Program-made: the position numbers and the translations under genes | Notes under the pieces: model-generated | Seen by the model: only the letters and a program-made list of their open reading frames with translations | Told to the model about the DNA's origin: nothing | Databases searched by the model: none | In this document: piece by piece, positions 1-9,397 of the stretch | Position numbering within the stretch: position 1 is the stretch's first letter | Layout of the letters: each line of letters opens with the position of its first letter | Source: Acidobacteriota bacterium | Lineage (GTDB): Bacteria; Acidobacteriota; Thermoanaerobaculia; Multivoradales; Multivoraceae | NCBI GenBank assembly: GCA_029263415.1 | Contig: JAJCXN010000001.1 | Coordinates: 1 to 64,000 of the forward strand | Reading direction: 5' to 3' | DNA: 64,000 nt

Positions 1-1
1 G

Positions 2-139
2 ATGGTGATGCCCGGCGACAACGTTGAGTTGGATGTCGAGCTGATTGCTCCGATCGCGATGGAAGAAGGCGTGCGCTTTGCAATCCGCGAAGGCGGCCGC
101 ACAGTTGGCGCCGGCACAGTTACCAAGATCGTCGAATAG
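2..139 (+). CDS. tuf: Elongation factor Tu, C-terminal end (partial)
   Basis: This is the last 45 codons of EF-Tu, the GTPase that delivers aminoacyl-tRNA to the ribosome; the rest lies upstream of the window. The reading frame beginning at base 2 gives the very conserved domain 3 end, with MVMPGDN, then [22 protein letters not shown], ending in TKIVE and a TAG stop. It lies directly upstream of rpsJ, the common tuf-S10 order in many bacteria. The family assignment is secure. Whether the genome has a second tuf copy cannot be told from here. Confidence 0.97.
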   Translation: MVMPGDNVELDVELIAPIAMEEGVRFAIREGGRTVGAGTVTKIVE

Positions 140-174
140 AGACGTCGGCCCGAACCCGCTGGAGAAGCAACGCA

Positions 175-501
<327 letters not shown>

Positions 502-536
502 TTGAATTTTAGGTTAAGAGAGTTAGGGAACTTCCC

Positions 537-1196
537 ATGAACGGAATACTCGGCAAGAAGATCGGCATGACCCAGGTCTACAAAGACGATGGCCAGGCAG
601 TCCCGGTGACGGTGATCCAGGCAGGTCCCTGCGTAGTAGTGCAACGGAAGACCAGCGAGGCTGACGGCTACGACGCTGTGCAGATTGGATTGGTCGAAGG
701 GCCTCGCAATGCTGAGGGCAAGTTGGTCCCCAAGGCCCCCAACAATGTGAACTCGCCGCGGCGAGGCCACTTTAAGAAGGCGGGGGTTGCCCCGACTTAT
801 CAGTTGGCGGAATTTCACGTCGAAGGCGATAGTGAGGTCCAGGCCGGCGATGAGATCGACGTGTCGATTTTCGAAGAAGACAGTTACATCGACGTAGTCG
901 GAACCTCTAAGGGTAAGGGCTTCCAGGGTGTTATGAAGCGCCATGGTTTTGGTGGCGGTCGGGCTTCCCATGGTTCCTCGTTCCATCGTGCTCCTGGCTC
1001 GATTGGACAGTCAGCGTACCCGTCTCGCGTCTTCCCTGGCATTAAGCTGCCGGGGCAGATGGGGAATAAGCGGATCACGACTAAGAACCTGCAGATCGTC
1101 AAGGTCGATACCGACGAGAACCTCCTCTTTATCAAGGGTGCGGTTCCCGGTGCGCGCAACAGCTACGTCCAGATTAGACCGGCCAAGAACGGCTAG
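537..1196 (+). CDS. rplC: 50S ribosomal protein L3 (uL3)
   Basis: Full-length L3, 219 residues, a primary 23S rRNA binder near the peptidyl transferase centre. It starts [15 protein letters not shown] and has the long central loop with the [21 protein letters not shown] segment (about residues 138-158), which reaches toward the active centre and carries the Gln-methylated motif region in other bacteria. The upstream sequence AGGGAAC is a fair ribosome binding site. It lies between rpsJ and rplD in the standard order. Confidence 0.98.
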   Translation: MNGILGKKIGMTQVYKDDGQAVPVTVIQAGPCVVVQRKTSEADGYDAVQIGLVEGPRNAEGKLVPKAPNNVNSPRRGHFKKAGVAPTYQLAEFHVEGDSEVQAGDEIDVSIFEEDSYIDVVGTSKGKGFQGVMKRHGFGGGRASHGSSFHRAPGSIGQSAYPSRVFPGIKLPGQMGNKRITTKNLQIVKVDTDENLLFIKGAVPGARNSYVQIRPAKNG

Positions 1197-1254
1197 CAAC
1201 GTTTCCTAGGGCCGGAATCAAATTCCGACCCCATAGTGAACTCGGAGTTCAACG

Positions 1255-1878
1255 ATGAAACTCGCGGTAAAGAACCTCAACAACGAAGCGGTCGGCGAGA
1301 CCGAAGTGCCCGACGAGATTTTCTCGTACCCTTACAAGGAGCACCTCATCCATCTTGCTGTTGTTTCAGTGCGCGCCAGCGCTCGATCCGGCACCCACAA
1401 GACCAAGGGAAGAGGCGAAATTCGCGCTTCTGGTAAGAAGCCGTATCGCCAGAAGGGCACCGGTCGGGCCCGCGCGGGTAGTGTCGCTTCGCCTTTGTGG
1501 CGCAAGGGTGGAGTCGTTCACGGTCCGGTGGTGCGGGACCACAGCAACAAGCTCACACCTGGTGAGAAGCGCAATGCGCTCAAGTCGGCCTTGTCACGCA
1601 AGTTCGCCGACGAACAGATCGTGGTTGTGGATAGCCTCGATTTGGCCGACCACAAGACCCAGGCTCTTGACTCTGCACTCACCAAGATGGGCATTGCAGG
1701 TAAGGCGCTCGTGGTCGACGACTTCAACAATCGTAATCTGGCTTTGGCCTCGCGCAACAACAAGCGCCTGAAGCCGGTCGATGCACTCGCGGTGAATGTC
1801 TATGACGTTGTGGATCGCACCCACCTTGTGGTGAGTCAGCAGGCACTTGACCGCTTGGTTCAGGTTCTCGGCAAATAG
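1255..1878 (+). CDS. rplD: 50S ribosomal protein L4 (uL4)
   Basis: L4, 207 residues, lines the upper peptide exit tunnel and in E. coli represses the S10 operon. The extended loop is visible as KTKGRGEIRASGKKPYRQKGTGRARAG (about residues 49-76, tunnel arm), followed by the globular C-terminal part. It starts MKLAVKNLNNE, 58 bases after rplC. Nothing suggests that L4-mediated autoregulation in the E. coli style is retained, because the E. coli leader would lie upstream of rpsJ, where only 35 bases separate it from tuf. Confidence 0.97.
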   Translation: MKLAVKNLNNEAVGETEVPDEIFSYPYKEHLIHLAVVSVRASARSGTHKTKGRGEIRASGKKPYRQKGTGRARAGSVASPLWRKGGVVHGPVVRDHSNKLTPGEKRNALKSALSRKFADEQIVVVDSLDLADHKTQALDSALTKMGIAGKALVVDDFNNRNLALASRNNKRLKPVDALAVNVYDVVDRTHLVVSQQALDRLVQVLGK

Positions 1879-1923
1879 AGCTCGTTAAGTCACGAATAGG
1901 CAAGAAAGAGTGGAGCATTCCTA

Positions 1924-2211
1924 ATGCGCGTCCAAGACATCATCATCAAACCTCTGATAACCGAGAAGTCGACTGCCCTGCGCGACGAAAAGAACGTTGT
2001 TGCGTTCCATGTCGACCGCCGGGCAAACAAGGTTCAGATCAAGACCGCGGTCGAACATCAGTTCAAGAATGTTGTGGTCTCCGAGGTCCGAGTGGCCAAC
2101 GTGCACGGCAAGATTCGTCGTCAGGGTCGCTTCGTCGGTAAACGACCAGATTGGAAGAAGGCATACGTCCGACTCGCGTCGGGCCAGATCGATCTCTTCG
2201 ACGGGATCTAG
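1924..2211 (+). CDS. rplW: 50S ribosomal protein L23 (uL23)
   Basis: L23, 95 residues, sits at the tunnel exit and docks trigger factor and SRP. It starts MRVQDIIIKPLITEKST, the family signature, and has the flexible loop GKIRRQGRFVGKRPDWKKAYVRL. Length is typical. The 163-base gap that follows before rplB is unusually long for this operon and carries several hairpins, described separately. Confidence 0.97.
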   Translation: MRVQDIIIKPLITEKSTALRDEKNVVAFHVDRRANKVQIKTAVEHQFKNVVVSEVRVANVHGKIRRQGRFVGKRPDWKKAYVRLASGQIDLFDGI

Positions 2212-2374
2212 CCTCGTCAAGTCAACACCAGGTCTGGTGTTGGCGGCAGGAAAACAAAGAACAGCAGGCATTCAGTTTCGAGAACGATGGTCGAGCGGCC
2301 GATAAGCGCTCGCTGACGATAGGCAACGGGCTACGTCAGCATTTGCGAAGTGTACTTCGCCTAAGGAAAGCCCG
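2212..2374 (+). other. Long structured rplW-rplB spacer
   Basis: No reading frame of note. Three inverted repeats are visible. CAACACCA at 2223-2230 pairs with TGGTGTTG at 2235-2242 (8 bp, 4-base loop). GCTGACG at 2312-2318 pairs with CGTCAGC at 2334-2340 (7 bp). GCGAAG at 2345-2350 pairs with CTTCGC at 2355-2360 (6 bp, loop TGTA), just upstream of the AAGGAAAG ribosome binding site of rplB. None is followed by a T run, so they do not look like terminators. An mRNA processing site or a binding site for a ribosomal protein is possible, but this is inference. Confidence 0.5.
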
Positions 2375-3202
2375 ATGGCACTAAAGAGACGAAGACCTAC
2401 GAACCCGGGAAGCCGGTTTCAAGAGTACGCAGGGTTTGAAGAGGTCACGACCTCTACCCCGCATAAGCCCCTCACCAAGGGAAAGAAGCGGATTGGCGGT
2501 CGTAACAACGCCGGGCGCCAGACGATTTGGTTCCGTGGTGGTGGCCACAAGCGGCGTTATCGCTTGGTTGATTTCCGACGCGAGAAGCACGGCGTGCCCG
2601 CGAAGGTCGCCACTGTTGAGTACGACCCGAATCGCACGGCGCGCATCGCACTGCTGCACTATGCGGATGGCGAGAAGCGCTACATCCTGTGCCCAGCGGG
2701 GCTCGTGGTAGGCGATACTGTGGAATCCGGCCCCACCGCCGAAGTCAACGTTGGCAATGCCCTGCCGTTGCGCGCGATTCCACTCGGTACCGTGATCCAC
2801 AACATTGAGCTCAAGATCGGCAAGGGCGGACAGATGGTCCGCAGCGCCGGTGGCTCAGCTCAGTTGATGGCGAAGGAGGGGGCCTACTCGCAGATCCGTC
2901 TTCCCTCCGGAGAAGTGCGGCTGGTGCACCTTGATTGCTACGCAACCATCGGCACTGTGGGCAACTCAGAGCACTCCAACATTTCATTGGGCAAGGCTGG
3001 TCGCAACCGTTGGAAAGGCCGCCGGCCTCACAACCGAGGCGTAACCATGAACCCGGTTGATCACCCGATGGGTGGTGGTGAGGGTCGCTCCAGCGGCGGT
3101 CGTCATCCCACCACACCGTGGGGCAAGCCGACCAAGGGATACAAGACGCGGCGCAACAAGCGCACCAGCAACATGATCGTGCGTAGGCGCAAGAAGAGGT
3201 AG
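2375..3202 (+). CDS. rplB: 50S ribosomal protein L2 (uL2)
   Basis: L2, 275 residues, a primary assembly protein needed for subunit association and peptidyl transfer. It carries the conserved block [18 protein letters not shown] near the C-terminus, including the His in VDHP that matches the functionally important His229 of E. coli, and the basic tail [17 protein letters not shown]. The start is [15 protein letters not shown] with AAGGAAAG upstream. Only two bases separate its stop from rpsS, so the two are translationally close. Confidence 0.98.
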   Translation: MALKRRRPTNPGSRFQEYAGFEEVTTSTPHKPLTKGKKRIGGRNNAGRQTIWFRGGGHKRRYRLVDFRREKHGVPAKVATVEYDPNRTARIALLHYADGEKRYILCPAGLVVGDTVESGPTAEVNVGNALPLRAIPLGTVIHNIELKIGKGGQMVRSAGGSAQLMAKEGAYSQIRLPSGEVRLVHLDCYATIGTVGNSEHSNISLGKAGRNRWKGRRPHNRGVTMNPVDHPMGGGEGRSSGGRHPTTPWGKPTKGYKTRRNKRTSNMIVRRRKKR

Positions 3203-3204
3203 TC

Positions 3205-3483
3205 ATGTCTCGTTCACTAAGAAAAGGCTTTTTCATCGACCATCATCTGTACGACAAGGTTGTCGCTCAGAGCGAAGGCGGCAGTAACCGAGTCATTCGA
3301 ACTTGGTCACGTCGCTCCACGATCGTTCCGGAGATGGTCGGCCAGACCATCGCCGTCCACAACGGTCAGAAGTTCATTCCCGTTTTCGTGAGTGAGAACA
3401 TGGTCGGTCACAAACTCGGCGAGTTTGCTCAGACCCGGACGTTCCGCACTCACGCTGGCGACCGGCGAGGTCGGGCGCGCTAA
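3205..3483 (+). CDS. rpsS: 30S ribosomal protein S19 (uS19)
   Basis: S19, 92 residues, in the 30S head next to S13. It starts [19 protein letters not shown] and ends with [21 protein letters not shown], the family's typical C-terminal block. The ATG lies two bases after the rplB stop, and the 3' end of rplB (AAGAAGAGG) supplies the ribosome binding site. Confidence 0.98.
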   Translation: MSRSLRKGFFIDHHLYDKVVAQSEGGSNRVIRTWSRRSTIVPEMVGQTIAVHNGQKFIPVFVSENMVGHKLGEFAQTRTFRTHAGDRRGRAR

Positions 3484-3503
3484 GCGGCCCGCTGGAGATA
3501 ATC

Positions 3504-3878
3504 ATGGAATTCACTGCAAAACTCCGCTACCACCAGGGCTCGCCTCAGAAGCTTCGGTTGGTGGTAGACACGATCCGTGGGAAGGGCGTCCAGGACGCCG
3601 TCAACTCACTCAGTCTCTCGAAGAAGCACGCTGCGCAACCGCTGAGCAAGTTGCTCAAGTCGGCTATCGCGAACGCCGAGAACCTGGACGACAACGTAGA
3701 CATTGACAACCTGTTCATCAAGGAAGTGTTTGTCGATCCGGGCCCGACCCTCAAGCGGCTGCGGCCGCGAGCACAGGGTCGTGCCTTTCAGATCCTCAAG
3801 AGGCAGAGCCACATCACTATCAAGCTCGACTCGCGGCCGGTTGCCGCTGAAGCTGCTACAGCAGGCGACGGAGACTAA
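3504..3878 (+). CDS. rplV: 50S ribosomal protein L22 (uL22)
   Basis: L22, 124 residues, whose beta hairpin lines the exit tunnel. It starts MEFTAKLRYHQGSPQKLRLVVDTIRGK. The hairpin segment is GPTLKRLRPRAQGRAFQILKRQSHITI, the macrolide-resistance region in other species. The C-terminal tail SRPVAAEAATAGDGD is a slightly longer acidic end than usual. The start follows GGAGATAATC. Confidence 0.97.
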   Translation: MEFTAKLRYHQGSPQKLRLVVDTIRGKGVQDAVNSLSLSKKHAAQPLSKLLKSAIANAENLDDNVDIDNLFIKEVFVDPGPTLKRLRPRAQGRAFQILKRQSHITIKLDSRPVAAEAATAGDGD

Positions 3879-3881
3879 GCC

Positions 3882-4532
3882 ATGGGACAAAAGACACATC
3901 CATACGGGTTCCGACTCGTCTACAACAAGAACTGGCACTCTCGCTGGTACGCAGACAAGGACTACGCTCAACTGCTCGAGTCCGACATTGACCTGCGAAC
4001 CAAGCTCAAGAAGCGCCTCGCTCATGCGGGTCTGAGCCAGGTTGACATCGATCGGGCCGCGGACCGCCTTCGCGTAACGATTCACACGTCGCGTCCTGGC
4101 ATCATCATCGGCCGGAAGGGTTCGGAGGTCGACAAGCTGCGCGACGACCTGAGCAGATTGATGGGCCAGGAGGTCCACATCAACATCCAGGAGATTCAAC
4201 GACCTGAGTTGGACGCGCAGTTGGTCGCAGAGAACATCGGTAATCAGCTTCTTCGGCGCGTCGCTTTTCGGCGTGCAATGAAGAAATCGATGGAGTCGGC
4301 CTTCCGTTTTGGAGCGAAAGGCGTCAAGATCATGGTTTCCGGCCGCCTCGGTGGCGCTGAGATCGCGCGCTCCGAGTGGTACCAGGAAGGCCGTCTGCCC
4401 TTGCACACTCTCAAGGCAGACATCGACTATGGCTTTGCCGAAGCCCGTTCCGGTTACGGAATCATCGGGATCAAGGTCTGGGTCTACAAGGGCGATGTCT
4501 CTCGCGAACGCGGCCATCGCGCTACCGCCTAG
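3882..4532 (+). CDS. rpsC: 30S ribosomal protein S3 (uS3)
   Basis: S3, 216 residues, at the mRNA entry site and part of the helicase activity of the ribosome. It starts [12 protein letters not shown], with a KH domain containing [21 protein letters not shown] (about residues 70-90, GxxG motif IGRKG). The C-terminal half includes [31 protein letters not shown]. Three bases separate it from rplV. A 146-base gap follows before rplP. Confidence 0.98.
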   Translation: MGQKTHPYGFRLVYNKNWHSRWYADKDYAQLLESDIDLRTKLKKRLAHAGLSQVDIDRAADRLRVTIHTSRPGIIIGRKGSEVDKLRDDLSRLMGQEVHINIQEIQRPELDAQLVAENIGNQLLRRVAFRRAMKKSMESAFRFGAKGVKIMVSGRLGGAEIARSEWYQEGRLPLHTLKADIDYGFAEARSGYGIIGIKVWVYKGDVSRERGHRATA

Positions 4533-4678
4533 CGTCTTCGCTGGTGCTTTCGGGCCCCGCCCACTCTTTGAGCGTCGGCTCTGCGAGGAGTGATTAGCGC
4601 TCGATGCGCCGGTCTCTCAGCTTCAGTTTTCGTTTTCCGAATTCAGCAACTTTTAAGTAGATATAGAAGGCTATCGCC

Positions 4679-5104
4679 ATGTTGATGCCAAAGAAGGTCA
4701 AGTACCGCAAGCACCAGAGAGGCCGCCGTGCCGGTCTCTCGAAGGGTGGAACCAAGGTCGATTTTGGCGACTTCGGCTTGCAGGCTCTCCAGGCTGGTTG
4801 GATCACCTCCCGCCAGATCGAGGCCGCCCGTATCGCGATCACACGCCACATCAAGAGAACCGGCAAGGTTTGGATCCGCGTGTTCCCCGACAAGTCCGTT
4901 AGTAAGAAGCCGTTGGAAACCCGAATGGGTAAGGGTAAGGCCAACCCCGAGTTCTGGGTGGCGGTCGTCAAGCCAGGTCGCGTCATGTACGAGCTCGAAG
5001 GTGTCCCCATGGAACTGGCGAAGGAAGCCATGAAACTGGCCAATGCCAAGTTGCCGATCAAGACCCGCTTTGTGGTCCGACACGGCTTGCAGGAGCATTC
5101 GTAA
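4679..5104 (+). CDS. rplP: 50S ribosomal protein L16 (uL16)
   Basis: L16, 141 residues, contacts A-site tRNA. It starts [19 protein letters not shown] and has the family block [32 protein letters not shown] at the C-terminal end. The preceding spacer (4533-4678) is AT-rich in its last 60 bases and may hold an internal promoter, though no clear -35/-10 pair is seen. The stop overlaps the rpmC start in the form TAATG. Confidence 0.97.
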   Translation: MLMPKKVKYRKHQRGRRAGLSKGGTKVDFGDFGLQALQAGWITSRQIEAARIAITRHIKRTGKVWIRVFPDKSVSKKPLETRMGKGKANPEFWVAVVKPGRVMYELEGVPMELAKEAMKLANAKLPIKTRFVVRHGLQEHS

Positions 5105-5301
5105 TGAAAGCAAACGATTTTCGCGAACTGACAGTCAGCGAACTCGAGGGCAAAGAAAGTGAACTCGCGGAGCGACTCTTTTCGCTCCGGATTCAGAAGG
5201 TAACGGGCCAACTCGAGAAGCCACATAAAGTAAGTGAGGCAAAGCGCGATCTGGCAAGGGTGCTGACGGTACTTCGTGAGCACTCGACCTCAGATCAGTA
5301 G
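5104..5301 (+). CDS. rpmC: 50S ribosomal protein L29 (uL29)
   Basis: L29, 65 residues, two helices at the tunnel exit beside L23. It starts [53 protein letters not shown], which is a good family match. It overlaps the rplP stop by one base (TAATG), so translation is likely coupled. Confidence 0.96.
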   Translation: MKANDFRELTVSELEGKESELAERLFSLRIQKVTGQLEKPHKVSEAKRDLARVLTVLREHSTSDQ

Positions 5302-5379
5302 AGCTGTCTCCCGCTTCTGCTGAGAGACGATCTCTAACCAAAGCCTCCCTGCTCAAGCCTGACCTCTTAGGAAAGAACA

Positions 5380-5679
5380 ATGTCTGAAGAAACACAATCC
5401 ACTGACGCTGCTGCCGCGAACGCACAGCGTGGAGCGCGGCAGGTCCGTGTTGGCCGGGTGACCTCGGCGAAGATGGACAAGACCGTGGTCGTCGCGGTTG
5501 ACAAGCCGGTTCTACATCGCTTGTACAAAAGCCGTATGACCAAGTCGACTAAGTTCGTCGCACACGACGCTGAGAACACCTGCCGCGAAGGCGATCTGGT
5601 GAGCTTGGTTGCAACTCGGCCGTTGTCCAAGACCAAACGTTGGCGTGTGCAGTCTGTGCTGCAGAGAACGGAGGGCTAG
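5380..5679 (+). CDS. rpsQ: 30S ribosomal protein S17 (uS17)
   Basis: S17, 99 residues, a 16S rRNA-binding OB-fold protein. The core is [41 protein letters not shown], with a C-terminal [14 protein letters not shown]. The first 20 residues ([20 protein letters not shown]) are an extra low-complexity N-terminus compared with the roughly 80-residue standard form. An upstream TTAGGAAAG serves as ribosome binding site. Confidence 0.96.
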   Translation: MSEETQSTDAAAANAQRGARQVRVGRVTSAKMDKTVVVAVDKPVLHRLYKSRMTKSTKFVAHDAENTCREGDLVSLVATRPLSKTKRWRVQSVLQRTEG

Positions 5680-5683
5680 CGCC

Positions 5684-6052
5684 ATGATCCAGATGGGTAC
5701 CATCTTGGAGGTCGCCGACAACTCGGGCGCCAAACGCATCTCGTGCATTAACACTCGGGGGGTTGGTGCTTCCCGATATGGCTATCTTGGCGACACCATC
5801 ACTGCATCAGTGAAAGAGGCAACTCCAGACGGCACGGTCAAGAAGGGCCAGGTTGTCCAGGCGGTCATCGTTCGGACGCGCAAAGAGCGCCGCCGCCGCG
5901 ACGGTAGCTATATCCGCTTCGACACCAATGCTGCGGTTCTAATCAACGAAGCCAAGGAGCCCGTCGGCACACGCGTCTTCGGTCCCGTGGCTCGTGAGCT
6001 GCGCGAACGGCGATTCATGAAGATCGTGTCGCTAGCTCCGGAGGTTCTGTAA
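5684..6052 (+). CDS. rplN: 50S ribosomal protein L14 (uL14)
   Basis: L14, 122 residues, the exact family length when the ATG at 5684 is used; an open frame extends further upstream but overlaps rpsQ. It starts [22 protein letters not shown] and includes [26 protein letters not shown] and [13 protein letters not shown]. The start is four bases after the rpsQ stop, and GGAGGG in the rpsQ end is the likely ribosome binding site. Confidence 0.98.
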   Translation: MIQMGTILEVADNSGAKRISCINTRGVGASRYGYLGDTITASVKEATPDGTVKKGQVVQAVIVRTRKERRRRDGSYIRFDTNAAVLINEAKEPVGTRVFGPVARELRERRFMKIVSLAPEVL

Positions 6053-6375
6053 TGGCCAAGGCCAAGATTAAGAAAGGTGACACGGTTCTCGTGATCGCGG
6101 GCAAGAACAAGGGCGCTCAGGGCAAGGTCATGCGCGTCTATCCGCAAAACGACCGCGTCCTCGTAGAGAACGTCAACAAGATCAAAAAGCACACTCGCCC
6201 TAACCCTCAGCAGGGGATTCAGGGTGGGATCGTGGAACGGGATTCTCCGATTCACATTTCCAACCTCATGTTGATCGACCCGGAGTCAAAGAAGCCAACG
6301 CGGGTCGGCCGGACCCGTCTGGAAGACGGCAAGGTCGCTCGGCTCGCGAAGGTCACCGGCTCTGTCATCGGTTAA
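6052..6375 (+). CDS. rplX: 50S ribosomal protein L24 (uL24)
   Basis: L24, 107 residues, an assembly initiator with a KOW motif at its N-terminus (IKKGDTVLVIAGKNKGAQGKV). The middle NVNKIKKHTRPNPQQGIQGGIVERDSPIHISN is typical. It overlaps the rplN stop in the form TAATG. Its last codons (SVIG and TAA) form the first unit of a 15-base tandem repeat that runs on for about 78 bases after the gene; see the repeat entry. Confidence 0.97.
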   Translation: MAKAKIKKGDTVLVIAGKNKGAQGKVMRVYPQNDRVLVENVNKIKKHTRPNPQQGIQGGIVERDSPIHISNLMLIDPESKKPTRVGRTRLEDGKVARLAKVTGSVIG

Positions 6376-6453
6376 CGGGTCATCGGTTAGCGGGTCATCG
6401 GTTAACGGATCATCGGTTAGAGGTTTATCAGTTAGAGGGTTATCGGTCAGCGC
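6364..6453. repeat. 15-bp tandem repeat, 6 units, spanning the rplX stop
   Basis: Six consecutive 15-base units. Units 1 and 3 are identical (GTCATCGGTTAACGG), unit 2 differs by one base, and units 4-6 decay progressively. Unit 1 encodes the last residues of L24 plus its TAA stop. Units 2-5 keep a TAA or TAG in the same phase; unit 6 has CAG instead. The array therefore looks like repeated duplication of the gene end by slippage, with older copies downstream. No known element type matches. Confidence 0.92.
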
Positions 6454-6568
6454 GTCTAAGACCACTTGGTCTCAGGCCACCATCATCGGCTAGCGCGTTC
6501 AGCGCGACCGCAAATGCGGTTTGCGCCAACGGTCCAACGAAGTCTCGTAGCCGCCCAAGGAAAATTTC

Positions 6569-7126
6569 ATGTCGACATCTACTTACATCCCCCGCCTCAA
6601 GCAGCAGTACCAAGATGAGGTGCGCTCGAAGCTCAAAGAAGAATTCCAGCTCAGCAATCCCATGGAGATCCCCGGTCTGGACAAGATCGTGCTCAACATG
6701 GGGCTCGGCGAGGCCAGCAAGAACATCAAGATCTTGGACAGCGCCCTGGTGGACCTTCGTTTGATCGCCGGCCAACAGCCGGTTATCACTCGGGCTAAAA
6801 AGTCAATCGCTGCGTTCAAGCTGCGTGATGGCATGCCAATCGGCTGCCGAGTGACTCTGCGCCGCAGCAATATGTGGCATTTCCTGGACCGCTTGGTCTC
6901 CGTCGCGCTCCCGCGGGTTCGCGATTTCCGCGGAACTCCCTCGAAATCGTTTGATGGGCGTGGCAGCTATACCCTCGGTATCCGAGACCACTTGATTTTC
7001 CCCGAGGTTGAGCAAGGCTCGGGTGACGGCGCGGTTGGCATGAATGTGACGTTTGTGACGACCGCAAAGAACGATGAGCAGGCGTCCTTCCTGCTGCGCG
7101 CGCTCGGAATGCCGCTGCGCGACTAG
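6569..7126 (+). CDS. rplE: 50S ribosomal protein L5 (uL5)
   Basis: L5, 185 residues, binds 5S rRNA and contacts P-site tRNA. The core [62 protein letters not shown] and the later [27 protein letters not shown] are diagnostic. AAGGAAAA precedes the ATG. The gene normally following it, rpsN, is absent: rpsH starts 103 bases later. Confidence 0.98.
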   Translation: MSTSTYIPRLKQQYQDEVRSKLKEEFQLSNPMEIPGLDKIVLNMGLGEASKNIKILDSALVDLRLIAGQQPVITRAKKSIAAFKLRDGMPIGCRVTLRRSNMWHFLDRLVSVALPRVRDFRGTPSKSFDGRGSYTLGIRDHLIFPEVEQGSGDGAVGMNVTFVTTAKNDEQASFLLRALGMPLRD

Positions 7127-7229
7127 GTCAGCAAATCGAACTTTTGCTTCCACAAGACCCCCGCAAAGAACAATCGCCTAGCCTGCTTTCATTTGGCCAG
7201 GCCCTACTCCCACTAGCAGAGACTGAACC

Positions 7230-7634
7230 ATGAAGACCACTGATCCCATTGCCGATCTCCTAACGCGGATTCGCAACGCGCACCTTGCCAAGCACGACCG
7301 TACTCGCGTCCCTTCGTCAAAGGTCAAGCTGGCGGTTTGTAAGGTGCTTGAGAGTTCCGGTTACATCAAGGGTTTCCGGGTGCATGACGCGACCACTACC
7401 CCTTCAGATGAGATCGAGGTGCTGCTGAAGTACAACGCGGAAGGCGTCGCTGCGATCACCAAGATCACACGGGTGAGTAAGCCCGGCCGCCGGGTCTATA
7501 GCGCCGCCGACGAACTGCGACCGGTGCTCAACGGAATCGGAACCGCAATCGTCAGCACGCCTGAAGGGATGCTGACCGACGATGAGGCGCGCGAACGACG
7601 GGTTGGCGGCGAAGTCCTCTGCGAGATCTACTAG
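7230..7634 (+). CDS. rpsH: 30S ribosomal protein S8 (uS8)
   Basis: S8, 134 residues, a primary 16S rRNA binder. It starts MKTTDPIADLLTRIRNAHLAKHDRTRVPSSKVKLAVCKVLESSGYI. The conserved C-terminal block is STPEGMLTDDEARERRVGGEVLCEIY. The ribosome binding site upstream of the ATG is weak (GAGACTGAACC). In E. coli S8 regulates the spc operon; no matching S8 site could be recognised here. Confidence 0.98.
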   Translation: MKTTDPIADLLTRIRNAHLAKHDRTRVPSSKVKLAVCKVLESSGYIKGFRVHDATTTPSDEIEVLLKYNAEGVAAITKITRVSKPGRRVYSAADELRPVLNGIGTAIVSTPEGMLTDDEARERRVGGEVLCEIY

Positions 7635-7702
7635 AACGCGCGTTCGTTCTTCCTCAACCAATCTGAAGTCGACTGCATAGTTCGAAAGCTCAGGAGAGCA
7701 AG

Positions 7703-8242
7703 ATGTCACGTATCGGATATTCCCCGATCACAGTTCCAGCAGGAATTAAGATCAACCTCAGCGAGGCGGCCATCGAAGTCGAGGGCCCCAAAGGCAAGCT
7801 CACCGAGCGTGCTCAACCCAATGTACAGGTCAAGCTCGACGGCGCGACGATTACCGTCGAACGCGACGGCGATTCGGGCCCCGTTCGAGCCCGTCATGGT
7901 CTGATGCGGGCACTTATTGCAAACGCCGTGACCGGCGTCCTCGAGGGCTTCAAGAAGGAGCTTCAGATCGTCGGTGTTGGTTACCGCGGAGAAGTCCAGG
8001 GAGGCTCTTTGAACCTCGCGCTGGGCTACTCCCACCCCGTCGTCTTCCCAGTTCCCGACGGGATCGAGGTCGAAATAGACAAACAGAACAAGATTACGGT
8101 TTCGGGTGTCGATAAGCAGGCAGTTGGCCAAGTAGCTGCTGAGATTCGCGAGCTGCGCAAGCCTGACGCATACAAGGGCAAGGGCATCCGCTACGTCGGC
8201 GAGCACGTGAGAATCAAGGAAGGCAAGGCTTCCGGCGCCTAG
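7703..8242 (+). CDS. rplF: 50S ribosomal protein L6 (uL6)
   Basis: L6, 179 residues, near the sarcin-ricin loop. It starts MSRIGYSPITVPAGI and has two repeated domains, with the family signature YKGKGIRYVGEHVRIKEGKA at the C-terminal end. AGGAGAGCAAG precedes the ATG. Length and order are standard. Confidence 0.98.
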   Translation: MSRIGYSPITVPAGIKINLSEAAIEVEGPKGKLTERAQPNVQVKLDGATITVERDGDSGPVRARHGLMRALIANAVTGVLEGFKKELQIVGVGYRGEVQGGSLNLALGYSHPVVFPVPDGIEVEIDKQNKITVSGVDKQAVGQVAAEIRELRKPDAYKGKGIRYVGEHVRIKEGKASGA

Positions 8243-8320
8243 GCGCGGATGCTGAGTAATCCCCTTCGACCGGCCGTGAGCCGTCACCAAGTGAAATAGA
8301 GCAAAGATAACGGAACCGAT

Positions 8321-8707
8321 ATGAGCAATCCATCTAAGAAACGCACCATGATCAAGGCGTCGCGGCGTCAGCGGACGCGCTATCGCATTCGCAACCGGGT
8401 TGTTGGCACTGCAGAGCGCCCGCGGCTCGCCGTACGCAAGAGCCTGCGGTACATTTACGCGCAGCTGATCAACGACTTGTCCGGTGAGACTCTTGCGGCA
8501 GCCTCCTCACTTGAACCGACGGTCAAGGCGGACAGCAACGGCAAGACCGGCAACAAGGAAGCGGCGAAGCTGGTTGGTGAGAAGCTCGCCGAGCGAGCCA
8601 AAGAAAAGGGTCTGGGCGCGGTGGTTTTTGACCGTGGCGGCTCGGTCTACCATGGTCGGATCAAGGAACTCGCTGACGGCGCGCGCGGAGCGGGGCTGGA
8701 CTTTTAG
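8321..8707 (+). CDS. rplR: 50S ribosomal protein L18 (uL18)
   Basis: L18, 128 residues, binds 5S rRNA together with L5. The conserved parts are [37 protein letters not shown], then [43 protein letters not shown] at the C-terminus. It is followed by a 176-base spacer before rpsE. Confidence 0.97.
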   Translation: MSNPSKKRTMIKASRRQRTRYRIRNRVVGTAERPRLAVRKSLRYIYAQLINDLSGETLAAASSLEPTVKADSNGKTGNKEAAKLVGEKLAERAKEKGLGAVVFDRGGSVYHGRIKELADGARGAGLDF

Positions 8708-8883
8708 GCCGCATTGTTGGCCTGCTTGCTGCGACTGCAACACCTCCAAGAAGAGATCTTCAGAGACAAAGACAGAAATCCCCCAGTGGGTTCAGGATAA
8801 TGGCGAGACGATTCGCCCGAAGCCGGGAACCCCTCAACGAGTCGGTCTGATCGCCGGCGCTAGGCAAAAAAAGGATCACAACA

Positions 8884-9393
8884 GTGGCTAGGGATAATCA
8901 GCTCGATAGCGAATTCTTCGAGCAAGTCGTACACATCAACCGTGTAACGAAGGTCGTCAAGGGTGGCAAGAACTTTTCGTTCTCGGCGTTGGTGGTTATT
9001 GGTGACGGTAACGGCCGCGTCGGATTCGGTTCCGGCAAGGCAAAGGAAGTGCCGATGGCGATCCGCAAGGGCGTCGACTCGGCAAAGAAGAATCTGATCC
9101 GGATTCCGCTGGTCGGCACGACCATCCCGCACGAAGTGCTAGGTGTCTTCAGCGCTGGCCGTGTGCTGCTCAAGCCGGCTTCGGAAGGTACCGGCGTCAT
9201 CGCTGGTGGTCCTGTCCGTGCCGTCATCGAGAGTGCCGGTATCAGCGATATTCTGACCAAGTCACTCGGCTCCACCAACCCTCAGAACGTGGTGAAGGCC
9301 ACCTTCGAGGCATTGTTGCAGCTGCGCTCAGAGCAGCAGGTCCGTAAGCTGCGTGGCCTCCCGCCGCGTGCTGCAACCGAAGCTGTGAGCTAA
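8884..9393 (+). CDS. rpsE: 30S ribosomal protein S5 (uS5)
   Basis: S5, 169 residues, important for decoding accuracy. It uses a GTG start at 8884 preceded by AAAAGGATC. The double-stranded RNA-binding-like domain is [38 protein letters not shown]. Later come [18 protein letters not shown] and [19 protein letters not shown]. rpmD starts four bases after its stop. Confidence 0.97.
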   Translation: MARDNQLDSEFFEQVVHINRVTKVVKGGKNFSFSALVVIGDGNGRVGFGSGKAKEVPMAIRKGVDSAKKNLIRIPLVGTTIPHEVLGVFSAGRVLLKPASEGTGVIAGGPVRAVIESAGISDILTKSLGSTNPQNVVKATFEALLQLRSEQQVRKLRGLPPRAATEAVS

Positions 9394-9397
9394 GCCG

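Noticed and set aside
3606-4517. A 303-codon open frame on the minus strand opposite rplV and rpsC
   Set aside because: It mirrors two certain ribosomal protein genes, has no family resemblance and no ribosome binding site. GC-rich coding sequence often leaves the opposite strand open.
6364-6453. The 15-bp array as a CRISPR or a transposon end
   Set aside because: Units are directly adjacent with no spacers, far too short for CRISPR repeats, and no transposase or inverted ends are near.
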